From Chimonanthus salicifolius (taxonomy: Eukaryota; Streptophyta; Magnoliopsida; Laurales; Calycanthaceae): DNA of 64,000 nucleotides. A model generated the notes under the pieces. That model worked only from the letters and a program-made list of their open reading frames with translations. It was not told the DNA's origin and searched no databases. Made by a program: the position numbers and the translations under genes. The stretch is from contig CM023533.1 in assembly GCA_013350335.1 (NCBI GenBank), positions 26,146,869-26,210,868 of the forward strand, in the 5' to 3' direction. Shown piece by piece: positions 49,401 to 61,900 of this stretch; within the stretch, counting starts at the first letter, position 1; each line of letters begins with the position of its first letter.

Positions 49401-49955
49401 AGAACAAAAAAAGTTAATCCTATTTATTGTTATACCAGTAGAAAGATAATATATACAAAGCAATGCAATCTAACACTTTTCACTTGAACAACTCTCTGGA
49501 CATGATTGATTGAATGGACAATCTTTCCTTTGTTCATAATGAAGATACTTCTCCTTGCTGTCTGGTTCATGTTAACAAAATGGCATCTGAACCCTTCCTT
49601 CTTAAACACTTTTACTGGCTAATTGTTAAGTGCACGGCAACCTAAAGTTCCTCTTCTTCCTACAAGTACATGTGTCTGTGACCTGTTTCATGATCCTCCA
49701 ATTCTTATCAAGTAGGCATTTAAAATTGCTGCAGCATCAATGTCAAAGCACCTATGAAGCACGGATACTCCGAAACCATTTGAGTATCCGTGTCGAATAT
49801 GTTTTTGACACGGATATGGCTTGGATACATGTCGGATATGTATCCAATTAAATAAAACATTTTTTAATATGGTGACGTCAAGGATACGGCAGTAGACACG
49901 GAGGGACACGGGAGGCGGGACACGGCACGGGATACGGCAGCACGGGAGAAAAGGG

Positions 49956-50004
<49 letters not shown>

Positions 50005-53000
50005 GGTTTAGGGTATCACTTTTTTCTCCTCCGAATCCTTCGAAACTTCGGTATTCTTCTAAGAGGGCTTCTCCTATATGAGGTATTTTTCTGAAATACT
50101 CATCTTTAAGACTGTCTAAATTATCTTTACACTGATAGTAAAGATCAAGGAAGAGATTGCTATACTCGCGTATGTATTTCAATTTACAAATTCTAAGCAT
50201 AGAAATCTTTGTACAGGCTGCTTCCTTTTCATGGTCAAGGGACAACTGTCTGGTTTGACCTATGAATTCGTTGTGGAATAGTTCTACATATCCCAAAACA
50301 TCTCTGGACTCATTATGATTTCTTCTGAAATTTTGTAGCAAAGCTACGGACTTCTCATCTGTGCTTTCTTTGAGATTTCTAAGATATCTCTTAGCATGGC
50401 CTTCTAGAGAATGTTCTACATATTCTCTGCATGCTCTAGCATCCCATTGGTCATTGAGGGCAAAACATATACTCATGTTTTCTGACCATTTTTCTAGGGC
50501 TTCTTTTATATCATCTACTCGGTCTATGTTCAACTTAATTCCTATAGAATTAAGAGGGCTTTCTGGCATTTTCTTCTGGTTTTTGAATCCATCTACATAG
50601 CTTGGTAAAGCTCTATTTGTAGGGATTTGTCTGGAAGGAGTTGCCTCATAGCCTGGGATAGAATATCTGATCCTATCTTGGATTGGTCTGTTGTATCCTC
50701 CTATACTGGCATGTGCCATATGAGCTTCTGCTTTATGAGGACTTTTCTTTTCTATAAAAGAGTTTTGGACTTGTTGCATTTCTTCTAAACTGCAACATTT
50801 GTTTAATTGGTCTAAGAAGCTGTTTTCTTCTGGAAACAGATCTTCTGTTGTTTCCACATATTTACTTCTCCTTGTAAAATTGGCAGCTTTATGACTGGTA
50901 TCGTTGTTGCTGTCTGCTGAGGTTGGCTACTTTCACCATGCTGGTGCTGCAACGTCTGATAGAAATAGTCTTTCTGTTTCAGGTTGTTCTACTAACTTGG
51001 GCTTAAAGGCAAACTTTACTGATCCTTGCGGGTCTTGATGAAGATAAGCAAGTTCAGTTCTATAGGTCTACTTTTGGCTTTAAGTCTTCAAAGTGCCATT
51101 GTTGCATTCCTTCTGAAATAATGGCTTCTTTGTTATGATGTGAGTATGTATAATCTAACATACCACTGGTATTGGTTATTCGGACGACAGTTTGTTGTCC
51201 AAATTTTCCGGTTGGGATGTCTTCTAGAATTCCATCTTGAGGTTCCTTATGGAATTTAACCATGGTCTGGAATTGGACTGCTAGAATCTCTTGAGTCTTA
51301 TCAAGAGTTGATTCATAACCTTTCGTTTGAATCATCAATTTAAACTGATGGGCTGCATTTATGCTGACTGCATATCCCGGGATACAAGAAAAATAGGATA
51401 CATTGTTATGTAAACCTAATTCTCCTAATCCAATGATATTCTTTCTGAAGATAGAATATCTTTCGTCTACTAGGATGACACAGAGTCTGACTTCGTCTGT
51501 TGGCATATGGAGACCTTGAAGTCTACATTGGAATAATCCAAATGTCATATGCTTATAACCAGCTTTCTTATAGCTGTTTATCCACTTCTGGGGAAAGACT
51601 TCTATTGTGTCTTGGAGTTTTGATACTGTTAAAGTATTACTCCATTTGGTCATCTAGGCATCTGTTTGTTAATGGAGTTTCTCCATTAATGAAGATATCT
51701 TTGTATCTTGCTGCTGGGAGTTGCTGCTTTTTAAGATTATCTTTAATATAATCTTCTAATTCTTGAGAATTCTTATGCCATTCCATTGGTGACTTTTTCT
51801 TGTCTGAGATGAAGTTTGTTAACTTCTCTTTTCCTTTGGCAAGGAACATATTGACTTCGGCAGGTTCTTCTCCTAAGGTCTGCTTCCTGTTCGGACTTGC
51901 CTCTTGTCTTTTCCATCATTGATGGTACGAGAGGTTCCCACTTCTAAAGGTCTTCTAAGCATTTCTTCTATTTTTGAAAGATTCCTTTCATTCTTCTCTT
52001 GGTAGAGAGTTAGAAGAGTACCAATTGCTTTTCCTCTATTGGGACTAAGGTCTCTCTGAACATTTTGTTCAAGATTAGTCTGGTGTCTGGAGTTAATCTT
52101 TTCAAGATTCTCTTCTAAGTCTAAGAACTTCTTATTCATAGAAGTTTCTATCCTAGAAAGGATATTGTATAAGGGCTTCTGAAATTCTTCTGTTAAAGTC
52201 TTCTTGATTATCTTATCTGGACTTTGGAGTCTTTTTATTTCTTCTTTAAGAATTACCTATATCAAGTCTGACACTCCGGACTTCTTTGGTTAATTGGTCT
52301 AGGACAACTTTGTTTTCTCCTTGAACGATTTTATGAACTGTACTTTTAATCGTTTCTTCTGAAGCTGCTGCTTTGACTGATTTTTCTATCTGTTCAACTC
52401 CTGAGTTGATATCAGATAAGATTTTCTGGGAAAGAAAGCTTAGATCTGATCTAAACTGATTCTTTATGGTCTGTTCTCCTTCTATAATCTTGTTGAAGGT
52501 GTTGACTTAACCTCAAATTTTTTGAGATCATCATAAAGACTCTGGATTCCTACTTTTATTGTGTTGGTCTCAATATTCAGATTGTTCTGAATAGTCACGA
52601 TATCTTCATGACTCTGGATTATACCTGCTGTAATGAAGTGAAGTCTACTGTTTAGAAACTGGTGAAGGTTGTTATTACCTAACAAGGTTCTTCCTTCTAA
52701 TATCATAGTCATCAGACTACCTCTAAGGACAGCGTTTAACTTTTCTAACCATTCTGCTGGGGTTAGAAGGGACTTGGTCTTGACTTCTACTATGATAGTT
52801 GCCTCATATGGGACAACTTCCATTAAATCTTGTTTAGGTTGTACTGCCATTTACAACAAGAATAACGGTAGGGTCTGAAGTTCTTGACTTTGGACTAATA
52901 AGTCAGGTTGGCTAAAGATGGGCTGATCTTTTCCAATATTATAGTGTAAGACTTCTATGACTTCCTCAATAAACATACCGCTTGGTATTTTCAATTCTTG

Positions 53001-56000
53001 AGGGAATCCTATTTCTGAATCCTCAAAGTCTTCTAAGGTATAGACTGCTCTTTTGATTACTGGGAATTGGATCCTTAAAGAGTTTATGGCTCTTTCATGT
53101 CTATCGAAAGGATGCTCAATTTCTGGTCTATTTAATAGGTTACCATATCTGTTCAAATGGTTTCCTATACTGAGTCTTCTGGCTAAGAAAGAAGACTGTG
53201 TATAAGTATCCACGAAAGTAAATACTTATCTTTAATTCATAAAACTCTTCTGGGAGTTTTAATTGGTCTAAGGCTAGCCATAGATACATCAGTATCTCTC
53301 TGGAGTGTTGTTCTCCTAGCTTTCCTTCAAGCTTGGCTTTATAGGCTTCTAAGGCCTGTCTGCTGCTTTGGATATTTCTGAAAGAAATTCCTTCTATGAA
53401 CGGATTGGGCTCAAGCTGGAAGGCTGCTCTAGGTGAGTGCCAATTTTTTCGTTCATTCATCAATTTTAGAAAGATGGTGTTGTATGGTACATTCTCTTGA
53501 TGTACTCTAGGTCTGATAGTTCTACTGGTTGAAGCTGCTGATTCTATGAGAATTCCTGTACAAATAATCTCATCTCTCCTGAGATTGGGATCGATTGCTA
53601 GTCTCCTGGTTATCTCTGCTAGACTGCTGTTGAGACCCAGGTTACTATTCCTGTTTCGGTTTGGTAGATCTGGGTCAGGTGGATGCCTACTGTTCATCTG
53701 AAAAACGAGGCTCTGATACCAAATTAGAGGGGCTAGTAAAAACGTGTACTAGTAACACAAAGAGTAAACCCTAAACCACTAAACCTTAAACACAAGATTA
53801 AATGAACGCAAATTACAAATAGTAATTGAAACAGTAATTGTAACAAAAAGTTAGAGATCAACTGAAATTGATTTTGATAAAATTAAAAAAAAAGGGTTTC
53901 ACCTTTAGGTTAAGTAATCTAATGTAAATTATGCAATTTTCAGGATATCAAAATAAAAATGAGGGTTATGGGTCCACTATGCTTCATCTTCTATGAAATA
54001 TTTTTACTGTAGATAAAGAAATTATGCTGTCTGGATTTAGACTTAGGTCTGAGGTCTGAATAAAATCAAATTGGACTCATCTTCAATTTATCTGGTCTGT
54101 ATCCCATTTTAGTCCAAGCGACCAAACAGCCTACGCACCCTTGCAACGGCAACACGGTCATAATTTGGACCATTTAAAGAATATAAATTTCACTACGGCC
54201 ATCTTGATTTCACGATTTTTCTCATGGTGTTCTCCATGAACTTAATTAAAATCCTAACATGGGTTTTGCCATGGTTTGATTTTAAATCCAAAAGGCATAA
54301 CACTTATCTAAAGCATAAATAAATATATAAATGACATAAGAGAGAGAGCTTGCATAAACATCGAACTTTTATTCTGAACTTGGAAGTACATTTCAAACTG
54401 AAAATTACATACTTACAGAAGAGGGCTTACCTTCAGGCTACTCTCGAAAGACGCTTAGCTACGAGACATACTTAGGGATTCTCAGCTTTGGTTATAGTTG
54501 CTCCAAGCTTCGATATCCAAAACAAAACACAAAGGGTTTTTATATAGAGTTCGGATCCCAAATGAAAATAAACTACAACATATAAACAGGGAGAACCGGT
54601 CACAAAAGGAAGCTGCAAGGAAGCTTCACGTGGGCTGTTTTTGCTTCGTAGTTGGTGAGAGGAAGCTGCAAGGAAGCTTCACATGGACTACTTTTTCTTT
54701 GTAGTTGGTAAGATATGACTCCACTCAAAGACTTTAAACAAAAGTGGGTGGAATAGTGTCAGCTACAAAGACTTTTGCTTCATGATGACGTCATGGCTTA
54801 CATCATCATTTTTTACTTTTCTTCTTTGTCTGGAAAACTGCTGGGCCGAGTGGACATTTGATTCGCATCATTATCAAGCGACACGTGGTCCTTCTCTTCA
54901 GTAGGGTATAACTTTCTTCTGTATACTGACAACACAAATTCGTCAGCTTCTGCGTGGTTCATCAGGTCGAAGACTTCATTCCTGATATTGGTCTCTTCTC
55001 TGATGGCCAGGGCTGTTAGCTGGGACATACTGCATGGGAACCTTGTCGTACGTATACATTTCCGAATAGTCTATACTTGGATGCATTATTTGCATTATTT
55101 GAAAATGTATACGTACGACAGTACAGATTACAAGAAAGAATTCCGATGGAAGAAGCTATTAGATCCCAGTTCAGTCCACTGGAGATGCCCACAACAGACT
55201 CCCTCTGGGTAGTATTCCAGAGTAAACTCACTATTGAGATGAAGCAGAGCATAGTTGCAATACTCAGAGCAGTCCGAAGCTACATGCTTCAAAATGACAA
55301 GTTAAGGAAGAAGACCTTAACTACAGTAGACCAAAACACTCTTGCAATAGTTGACAATTACAGTTATGCCATAGCGGCAAAAGAAATCACAAAAGTGATA
55401 TTTAGAAAAATCCGTTTCGAAGTCCAATATACGGTTATACCAAAAGTCCATATGCCCTCTCCAGAAGCAATGAGAGACAGAAGTTGGATCACTAGCCTTG
55501 TCACCAACTTAGCCAATGCCTTGACCATGGGTAAAACAAACCTAATAAAGGGGTATATTGAGAAATTACCCAACTGTGTAGCCACAGAAGAGGCTAGATT
55601 ACAGCAGGATATAGAGGTGAGAAAAACCCTCTTTAAATATGGCATACTATCAGAAGTGTATGCTGAAAAGGAAGAAGTACTGTCGTTCCTTCCTAATGAA
55701 GCAGTCAAAGTCCTCAGCTTCGCCCTTAAAAGACTTTTTCCAGTATGGTTATCTTGCTGGAACATAGTAGATGATGAGAAGTCCTTCAGCCTTATCCATA
55801 TTCAAGACGGAAAGACGTACTCCGAAGTTTGTAAATACGAATACCAGAAAGAAGAAAAGGAAGAGAAGACCGATATCCAGTAAAGAAAATCCAGACCATC
55901 ATAATTACCGAGGTAGCCGAAATGCTAAGCCTCGATACTGAGTTTTGGACTATTCATTTGTCTAAAACTTGCTTAATCCAATCCAGAAGTACTAAGGGGA

Positions 56001-58917
56001 AGAAAGTCACTGTTGAACCCCTTTGGGATCAAGACGTTCCCATGCAGTATGACCCAGCTAGCAGCCCTGGCCATCAGAGAAGAGACCAATATCAGGAATG
56101 AAGTCCTCGACCTGATGAACCAAGCAGAAGCTGACGAATTTGTGTCGTCAGTATACAGAAGAAAGTTAGACCCTACTGAAGAGAAGGACCACGTGTCGCT
56201 TGATGATAATGCAGATCGAATGTCCACTCGGCCCAGCAGTCTTTCAGACGAAGAAAAAAAGTAAAAAATGATGATGTAAGCCATTGCGTCATCATAAAGC
56301 AAAAGTCTTTGTAGCTGACACCATTCCACCCACTTTTGTTTAAAGTCTTTGAGTAGTGTCATATCTCACCAACTACAAAGAAAAAGTAGTCCATGTGAAG
56401 CTTCCTTGCAGCTTCCTCTCACCAACTACGAAGAAGAAACAGCCCATGTGAAGCTTCCTTGCAGCTTCCTTTTGTGACCAGTTCTCCCTGTTTATATGTT
56501 GTAGTTTATTTTCATTTGGGATTCAAACTCTATATAAGGACCATTTGTGTTTTGTTTTGGATATCTAAGCTTGGAGCAACTATAACCAAAGCTGAGAATC
56601 CCTAAGTATGTCTCGTAGCTAAGCGTCTTTCGATTGTAGCCTGAAGGTAAGCTTTATTCTGTAAGTATGTAATTTTCAGTTTGAACTGTAGTTCCAAGTT
56701 CAGAATAAAAGTTCGATGTTTATGCAAGCTCTCTCTCTTCTGTCATTTATGTATTTATTTATGCTTTCGATAAGTGAAAGATGTGGCTACCTCTGTACTT
56801 AGCAATGTTAGGGATGTAATCTGGTGCACAGTTTAGAATCCCAAGATATGACATTAATTGTTTCCTATTTTGTATCTGTAATGGATACTCAAGGATCTTA
56901 GATATATGGTCTTGAAGAGTTAAACTTCCATCTTTTATGGTAACTCCGAGGAATTTGATCTCTTGCTTGGCTATCTCACACTTTGTTGGTGAGATCACGA
57001 TTCCATGCCTTTTTATCTCTTAGATAACGGCTTCTACATTGATCTTTGTTCTTTTGGGGTCTTAGAGGCTACTAAGATATCATCAATGTAGACTAAACAA
57101 TAGTCTTGATGAGGTCTGAAGACCTTATCCATCCTTCTCTGAAAGATCTGAGGGGCATTCTTTAAGCCAAATGGCATAACTAGCCATTCATATTTTCCTT
57201 GGGGTAACTGGAATGCTGTCCAAGGAATGGATTCCTCTGCCATGGTAAACTGGCAGAATCCTGATTTACAATCTAACTTTGTGAACCACTTTCGGTCTGC
57301 TATGAGCTGTATCAGGTTTTCTTTACCTGGTATTAGATAGCTCTCGTCTACTGTGTTATTGTTTAACAGTCTGTAGTTAATCACCATTCGAGCTTCTCCT
57401 CGAACTTGTTTTGAGTGACTGTTAACCAAAAAGGCTGTGGACCAATTTGGTGAATCTGATTCTCTGATTAAGCCTTTCTTTAGCAATTCATCGCATTGCT
57501 GGCTTAATTCTTTCCTTTCTTCTGGATTGGCAGGAAAGGGTTTCCCTTGAATAGTTTTCTCGGGATCTTTTAGTCTGAGGGTACATATGGGCTTCTCTAT
57601 ATCTCATTTCTCTATAGGGTTTGTACCAAGGTTGGTCTTGAGTTTTTCTGCTAACTCTTCTTCTAAGGTAACCTTCTTAGTTGGCTTTTTAATCATCTTC
57701 TTCTTCTGCTTATTTTCATGGTAATGGACTTCTATGGTCTGAAGATAATGACTCATCAATCTTCTTGGCATTTTTCTGAAATGCTGCAAGTGCATTTTGG
57801 GGTGTCCTCGCGACGCTTTGCTGTCGCAAACTATGATGGATCATGACTGTTATGGATTGGGATTTTTATATCGAACTCATTCCTTGAGAAAAGGAATAAA
57901 GGGTCTGAGTCTATCTTGATAGGAAGATATTTAGTTATAAAATCCATACAAAAAATAATATCATATTTTTTGGTAAAAGGCTTCATAACCCATATCTTAT
58001 GGTCTAGGAGGATATTGCTATCTGCTTCTATATCAAAGAATAACGTCTTTGTTATCTTTGAACACTGGACTTCTGCATTATTGGCTGAAGTAACATCCAT
58101 CTTCTTATCTGGTTCATTCATAAGCTTGTCTGATACAAGTCTTTCTGAACAAACGGATGAGGCTGCACCTGTGTCTACTAAGGCTTTTATCTTCTTATTA
58201 CCGTAATTTGCAATAGATGCAATTATGACGGGAAGATTTCCTACTTGGGCTCCTGATCTGTCAATACTGAAGACTTCTGTATTCACTTCTAAGTTATGTA
58301 TCATAGCCTGCTGGCTAGTGGTGGCTTCTTGTTCTAGGGGAACTTCTAGAAAAGGATTGCCATCATCATCTGTTTCCCATTTGGGAAAAGGCTGCTGGGT
58401 AAGGACTGGTTCTTCCCAATCAGGAAAGTCTTCTTCTAACTTGACTGACTTTTCTTTGACTTTTAAAAGTCTGGTCTTTTCTGCTAATTCGTATTGACTG
58501 ATACGATGTTCTTGTACTTCTCTCCAGAAATCTCTGTAGAGATCAAGAACAATGGTTTTTCCCTTCTTTGGAAAAAAGTGTTCCATTTCTAGGGCGAAGC
58601 ATATCTTGTGATAAGATATACCATACTGTTCTTCAGTCATGAAACAATCGTTTTCATGCCGAGTGCCTTGGGTTTCTATACCACATCTCTCACATAGGAC
58701 TTGAGAATTTGATCATCTGAGTCTATATTTCCATTGGGCTTTATTAGGTATCATTATATATATATATATCTTTTCAGTATTATTTTTTTAACTTCAATAA
58801 TCATTCACATATTATATACTGTAATATTGTAAATATTTTTTAAACATATTATATATATCTTTTCATAATACTAAATTGCTAATAGCCTAATCTTTGTAAT
58901 ATATATCTTTTGTAATG

Positions 58918-58959
<42 letters not shown>

Positions 58960-61900
58960 CAGAGTATCCCGCCGCACCCGTATCCTAGTTTTTCAAAATT
59001 TGTCGTATCCCGTTTCAGATACGTGTCGTATCCAATACGCGTACCCGTATCGGTGCTTCTTAGCAAAGCACCAATCCCAAATCTAATCCAGTTGTCTCAT
59101 CAGTCATCATGCACTGGCTATGAATGCCATGGAGCAGATATATTATAAAACATAATGACACAAATTACTCATGAAATTTTGTACTATCACACTTGCAAAA
59201 TGGTCATTTGCTCTCAATATCTTTTGATGAATTTCTGGACCAAGACATGATGGCAATCCGGGTTATCCCAAAACTGCCCTAACACAAGGTGATATCTGCA
59301 TTGAACTACACATTATAACTATATTTGTCAGAAATTATGCATTATAACTGCACTATAACTGGTAACTATGGAGTTATGGTCCACCATATACTTAAAGATT
59401 GCGCACCTTTACTGATAGATGACCAGGTGAGAACCCAATAGGCTAAGCTACATTATTTTTAGGAGTACAGCCAATCAATGATCTAAGAAGCCAGCCATTG
59501 ATGGGAAAATATTCTATGCCAGCAGAGTAATGACCAATGCTATTCAGTGCTTGGAATGAAGTTGATATGCATGTGTCAAATCCAAAATGTTTTCAAAGCA
59601 TTTTTTGAGAGAGCACTTTTATGACTTGCCAGCTCTTAACCTATGTGAATATCTCTGTCAATATCAGGCATCCTTTCGCGTAGCATTACCTTCAGTTTGC
59701 TTATGAAGATTATGAACTTCTTTATATTCAAATTTGAGAGGTCACATTCCACAATTGGTGTCTTTGGATATTCAGAGCTCACTAAACATTACTAATATTT
59801 GTGTGTAGGATCATATATACTATTTCACAAGATCCATAATTTCATTTTCATTGCAATGGAATTATCTTGAGCAATACGTAGCATTATGTACAGATCAAGT
59901 TTCTCATGTAATCATGTATCATGTTTTTGTTTAGTTCTATGCAATCACAATGACACATTGTTCCATGTATGCCTGATGGAAACAACCTAACCTTTGAAGC
60001 AAGATGATTGACTAGAGTTTTGCCATGATGAAATGTGTTCTTTGCTTTGTACCTTCATTTGGTAATCTTATCTTCAGTCTTATGTAGTCATAGGGGCACA
60101 TTGTTCCACATCTGCCTGATGTAAACAACATTAACTTTGAAGCAAGATGAGTGACTAGAGATCTGCCATGATCCAATGTGTACGTTGCCTTGCCCTTTTT
60201 GTTCTTTTTACCTTGCATTGCAAGCAACTGCACACACATTGACAAATACAGTCGTACACATTGTTGATTTTGCTTCAAATAAAATGATTGAAAACCCATC
60301 TAAGATGATGACTGATCAAATCATGGTCCTTGAGTTCATAGCTTCCATCTCATCACCGTGCATCAACAAACATTTAGAATTGTATTTATTTGGATTTTGT
60401 AACATAGTATTAATTAGACTAATGTCTATATTGGAGGCATGATTCAGGAGTTACACTTCTTACTTCGGTACTAAAATCATTCCTATGAGTTGTATTCAAA
60501 GACTATAAAAATGAACAAAGAAGATGCAACTTTAATTTTGTGACATTATTGATTAGTAATATATTGTTTCCAGGTGTGATGGTACTATACAAGAACAAGA
60601 AATATGCTGAGCCATCTTGTATTGTAACTTACAACCTTTTACACTTTCGTGACACATTTTGTTTTGTAGCCTTTGTGAATTGTCAAACATACGGTGACAT
60701 CGGGTGCATTTAGACCAAACCTAAGCTTAGTTGCAACCATCCATTTGGTACCACTTAATGCATGTCGATTCATGGCATGTGCAGGATTTCAACCTGACCA
60801 TCCTGCCAATAAAGGCCAGAAAATGGATATTTTGTATTGTAGCCTTTGTGAATTGTCACACATACGGTGAGATCAGGTGCATTTAGACCAAACGGAAGCT
60901 TAGTTGCAACCATCCATTTGTTACCCACTTAATGCATGTCAATTCATGGCATGTGCAGGATTTCAACCTGACCATACTGTCAATAAAGGCCTGAAAATGG
61001 ATGTTTTGAACTGAATGTTTCATTATTCTGTTTCTGCAGTACTTGTTCACATGGCTAGACTCATTGGATATGGGTGAAACTTCACTTGTGAGACTTCTAT
61101 GTGACCCACCCCCTTTGAATTAGCATGCATTGTGGAAACCAATATGCAGGTTTGGGAGACTGTACTGTTACTGAGAGTTGATTGTCATTGACTGCTCACC
61201 TTAGTCATTTTGTACTGTACTGTATAAATTGACATTATTACTCGGTATTGTTATAGCATGTTCAGATTAAGATCAGCAAATTATTGAACATAATCAAGTG
61301 GCATAGTTCATGTACAATAATGGGTCATAATTATACATAAGTCACATCCCTTAATTAGGCTAATCTTAGCTGTAACATAATCATCTTAGTTAGATTAGAA
61401 CCTATTGAAGGGTTATGAGTACCCTTTACAAGGCTTGCTTAGATTAGCATGTGAATGCATTTTCTCTAGAATGAAACTACAAGGAGCCTGATTCTTCAGA
61501 GGAAGCCATACTGTTGACTTGCTCTGTAGTTGTATGTAGGATCAAAACCAACCATCTTGCTTCCTAGGTTATGTCATTTGTGCCAGAGTTGGACATGTAC
61601 ACCTGTGCTGTTCTGTGTATCCTTCATTCTAAAGAATGGATGGAAATTCTAGAACTAATTGACATGATAATGCACTTCATGTCAAACACCTTTCTTTAAT
61701 TGGTATACTACTAATTCATCATTCCATTATGTTGGCACAACTCGAAATAGAACAGAGCTTGTCTTGGGGAAGATTGTTCTTGCATATTGCAAGTAGATAT
61801 TTAGTTCTGATTATAGTCTTTGAGTTTGCCTGAAGTGTAAATAACTTCGTGATTCAGAATTTGTTCAACATTGAAAGATGTTTTCCTGGATGGTGGTAAC

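Larger units (their letters stand above)
54300..55045 (-). repeat. Inverted repeat arm 1 (viral promoter and end of last ORF)
   Basis: Reverse complement of about 56035-56777. Both arms contain the end of the last ORF (TRPSS.SD/PDEE(E/K)K), the promoter, TATA box, poly(A) signal and first part of the leader. Substitutions and small indels distinguish them. Confidence 0.9.
50001..58755 (-). mobile_element. Endogenous pararetrovirus (Caulimoviridae), rearranged and defective
   Basis: Integrated DNA of a plant pararetrovirus. Minus-strand order from the right: zinc-finger-like motif, aspartic protease, reverse transcriptase, then an inverted plus-strand block (last ORF and promoter), then on the minus strand promoter, leader, Met-tRNA primer site, ORF1, coiled-coil ORF, movement protein, coat protein N-terminal part. 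No integrase is present. RNase H is absent. Every long frame has stops or shifts, so it is not a functional virus. The genus cannot be assigned by eye. Confidence 0.9.
49752..59063. mobile_element. hAT-like MITE split by a viral insert; 8-bp target duplication at both outer ends
   Basis: Ends CTATGAAGCACGGATAC (49752-49768) and the inverse CTAAGAAGCACCGATAC (59047-59063) match at 15 of 17 positions. CAAAGCAC flanks both sides exactly (49744-49751 and 59064-59071). Both arms are made of GGATAC/GTATCC/GACACG words, a composition seen in plant subterminal-repeat MITEs. Each arm runs into a (TA)n tract (49958-50000 and 58922-58956). Without the viral block the element would be about 0.4-0.5 kb. 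An 8-bp duplication fits hAT. Confidence 0.88.

Noticed and set aside
49688..49990. Extension of the coat-protein frame through the TA repeat into the MITE arm
   Set aside because: Past the TA junction the frame is host repeat sequence read by chance.
55016..55252. Minus-strand frame across the viral hairpin junction
   Set aside because: It is a chimera created by the head-to-head rearrangement, not a viral gene.
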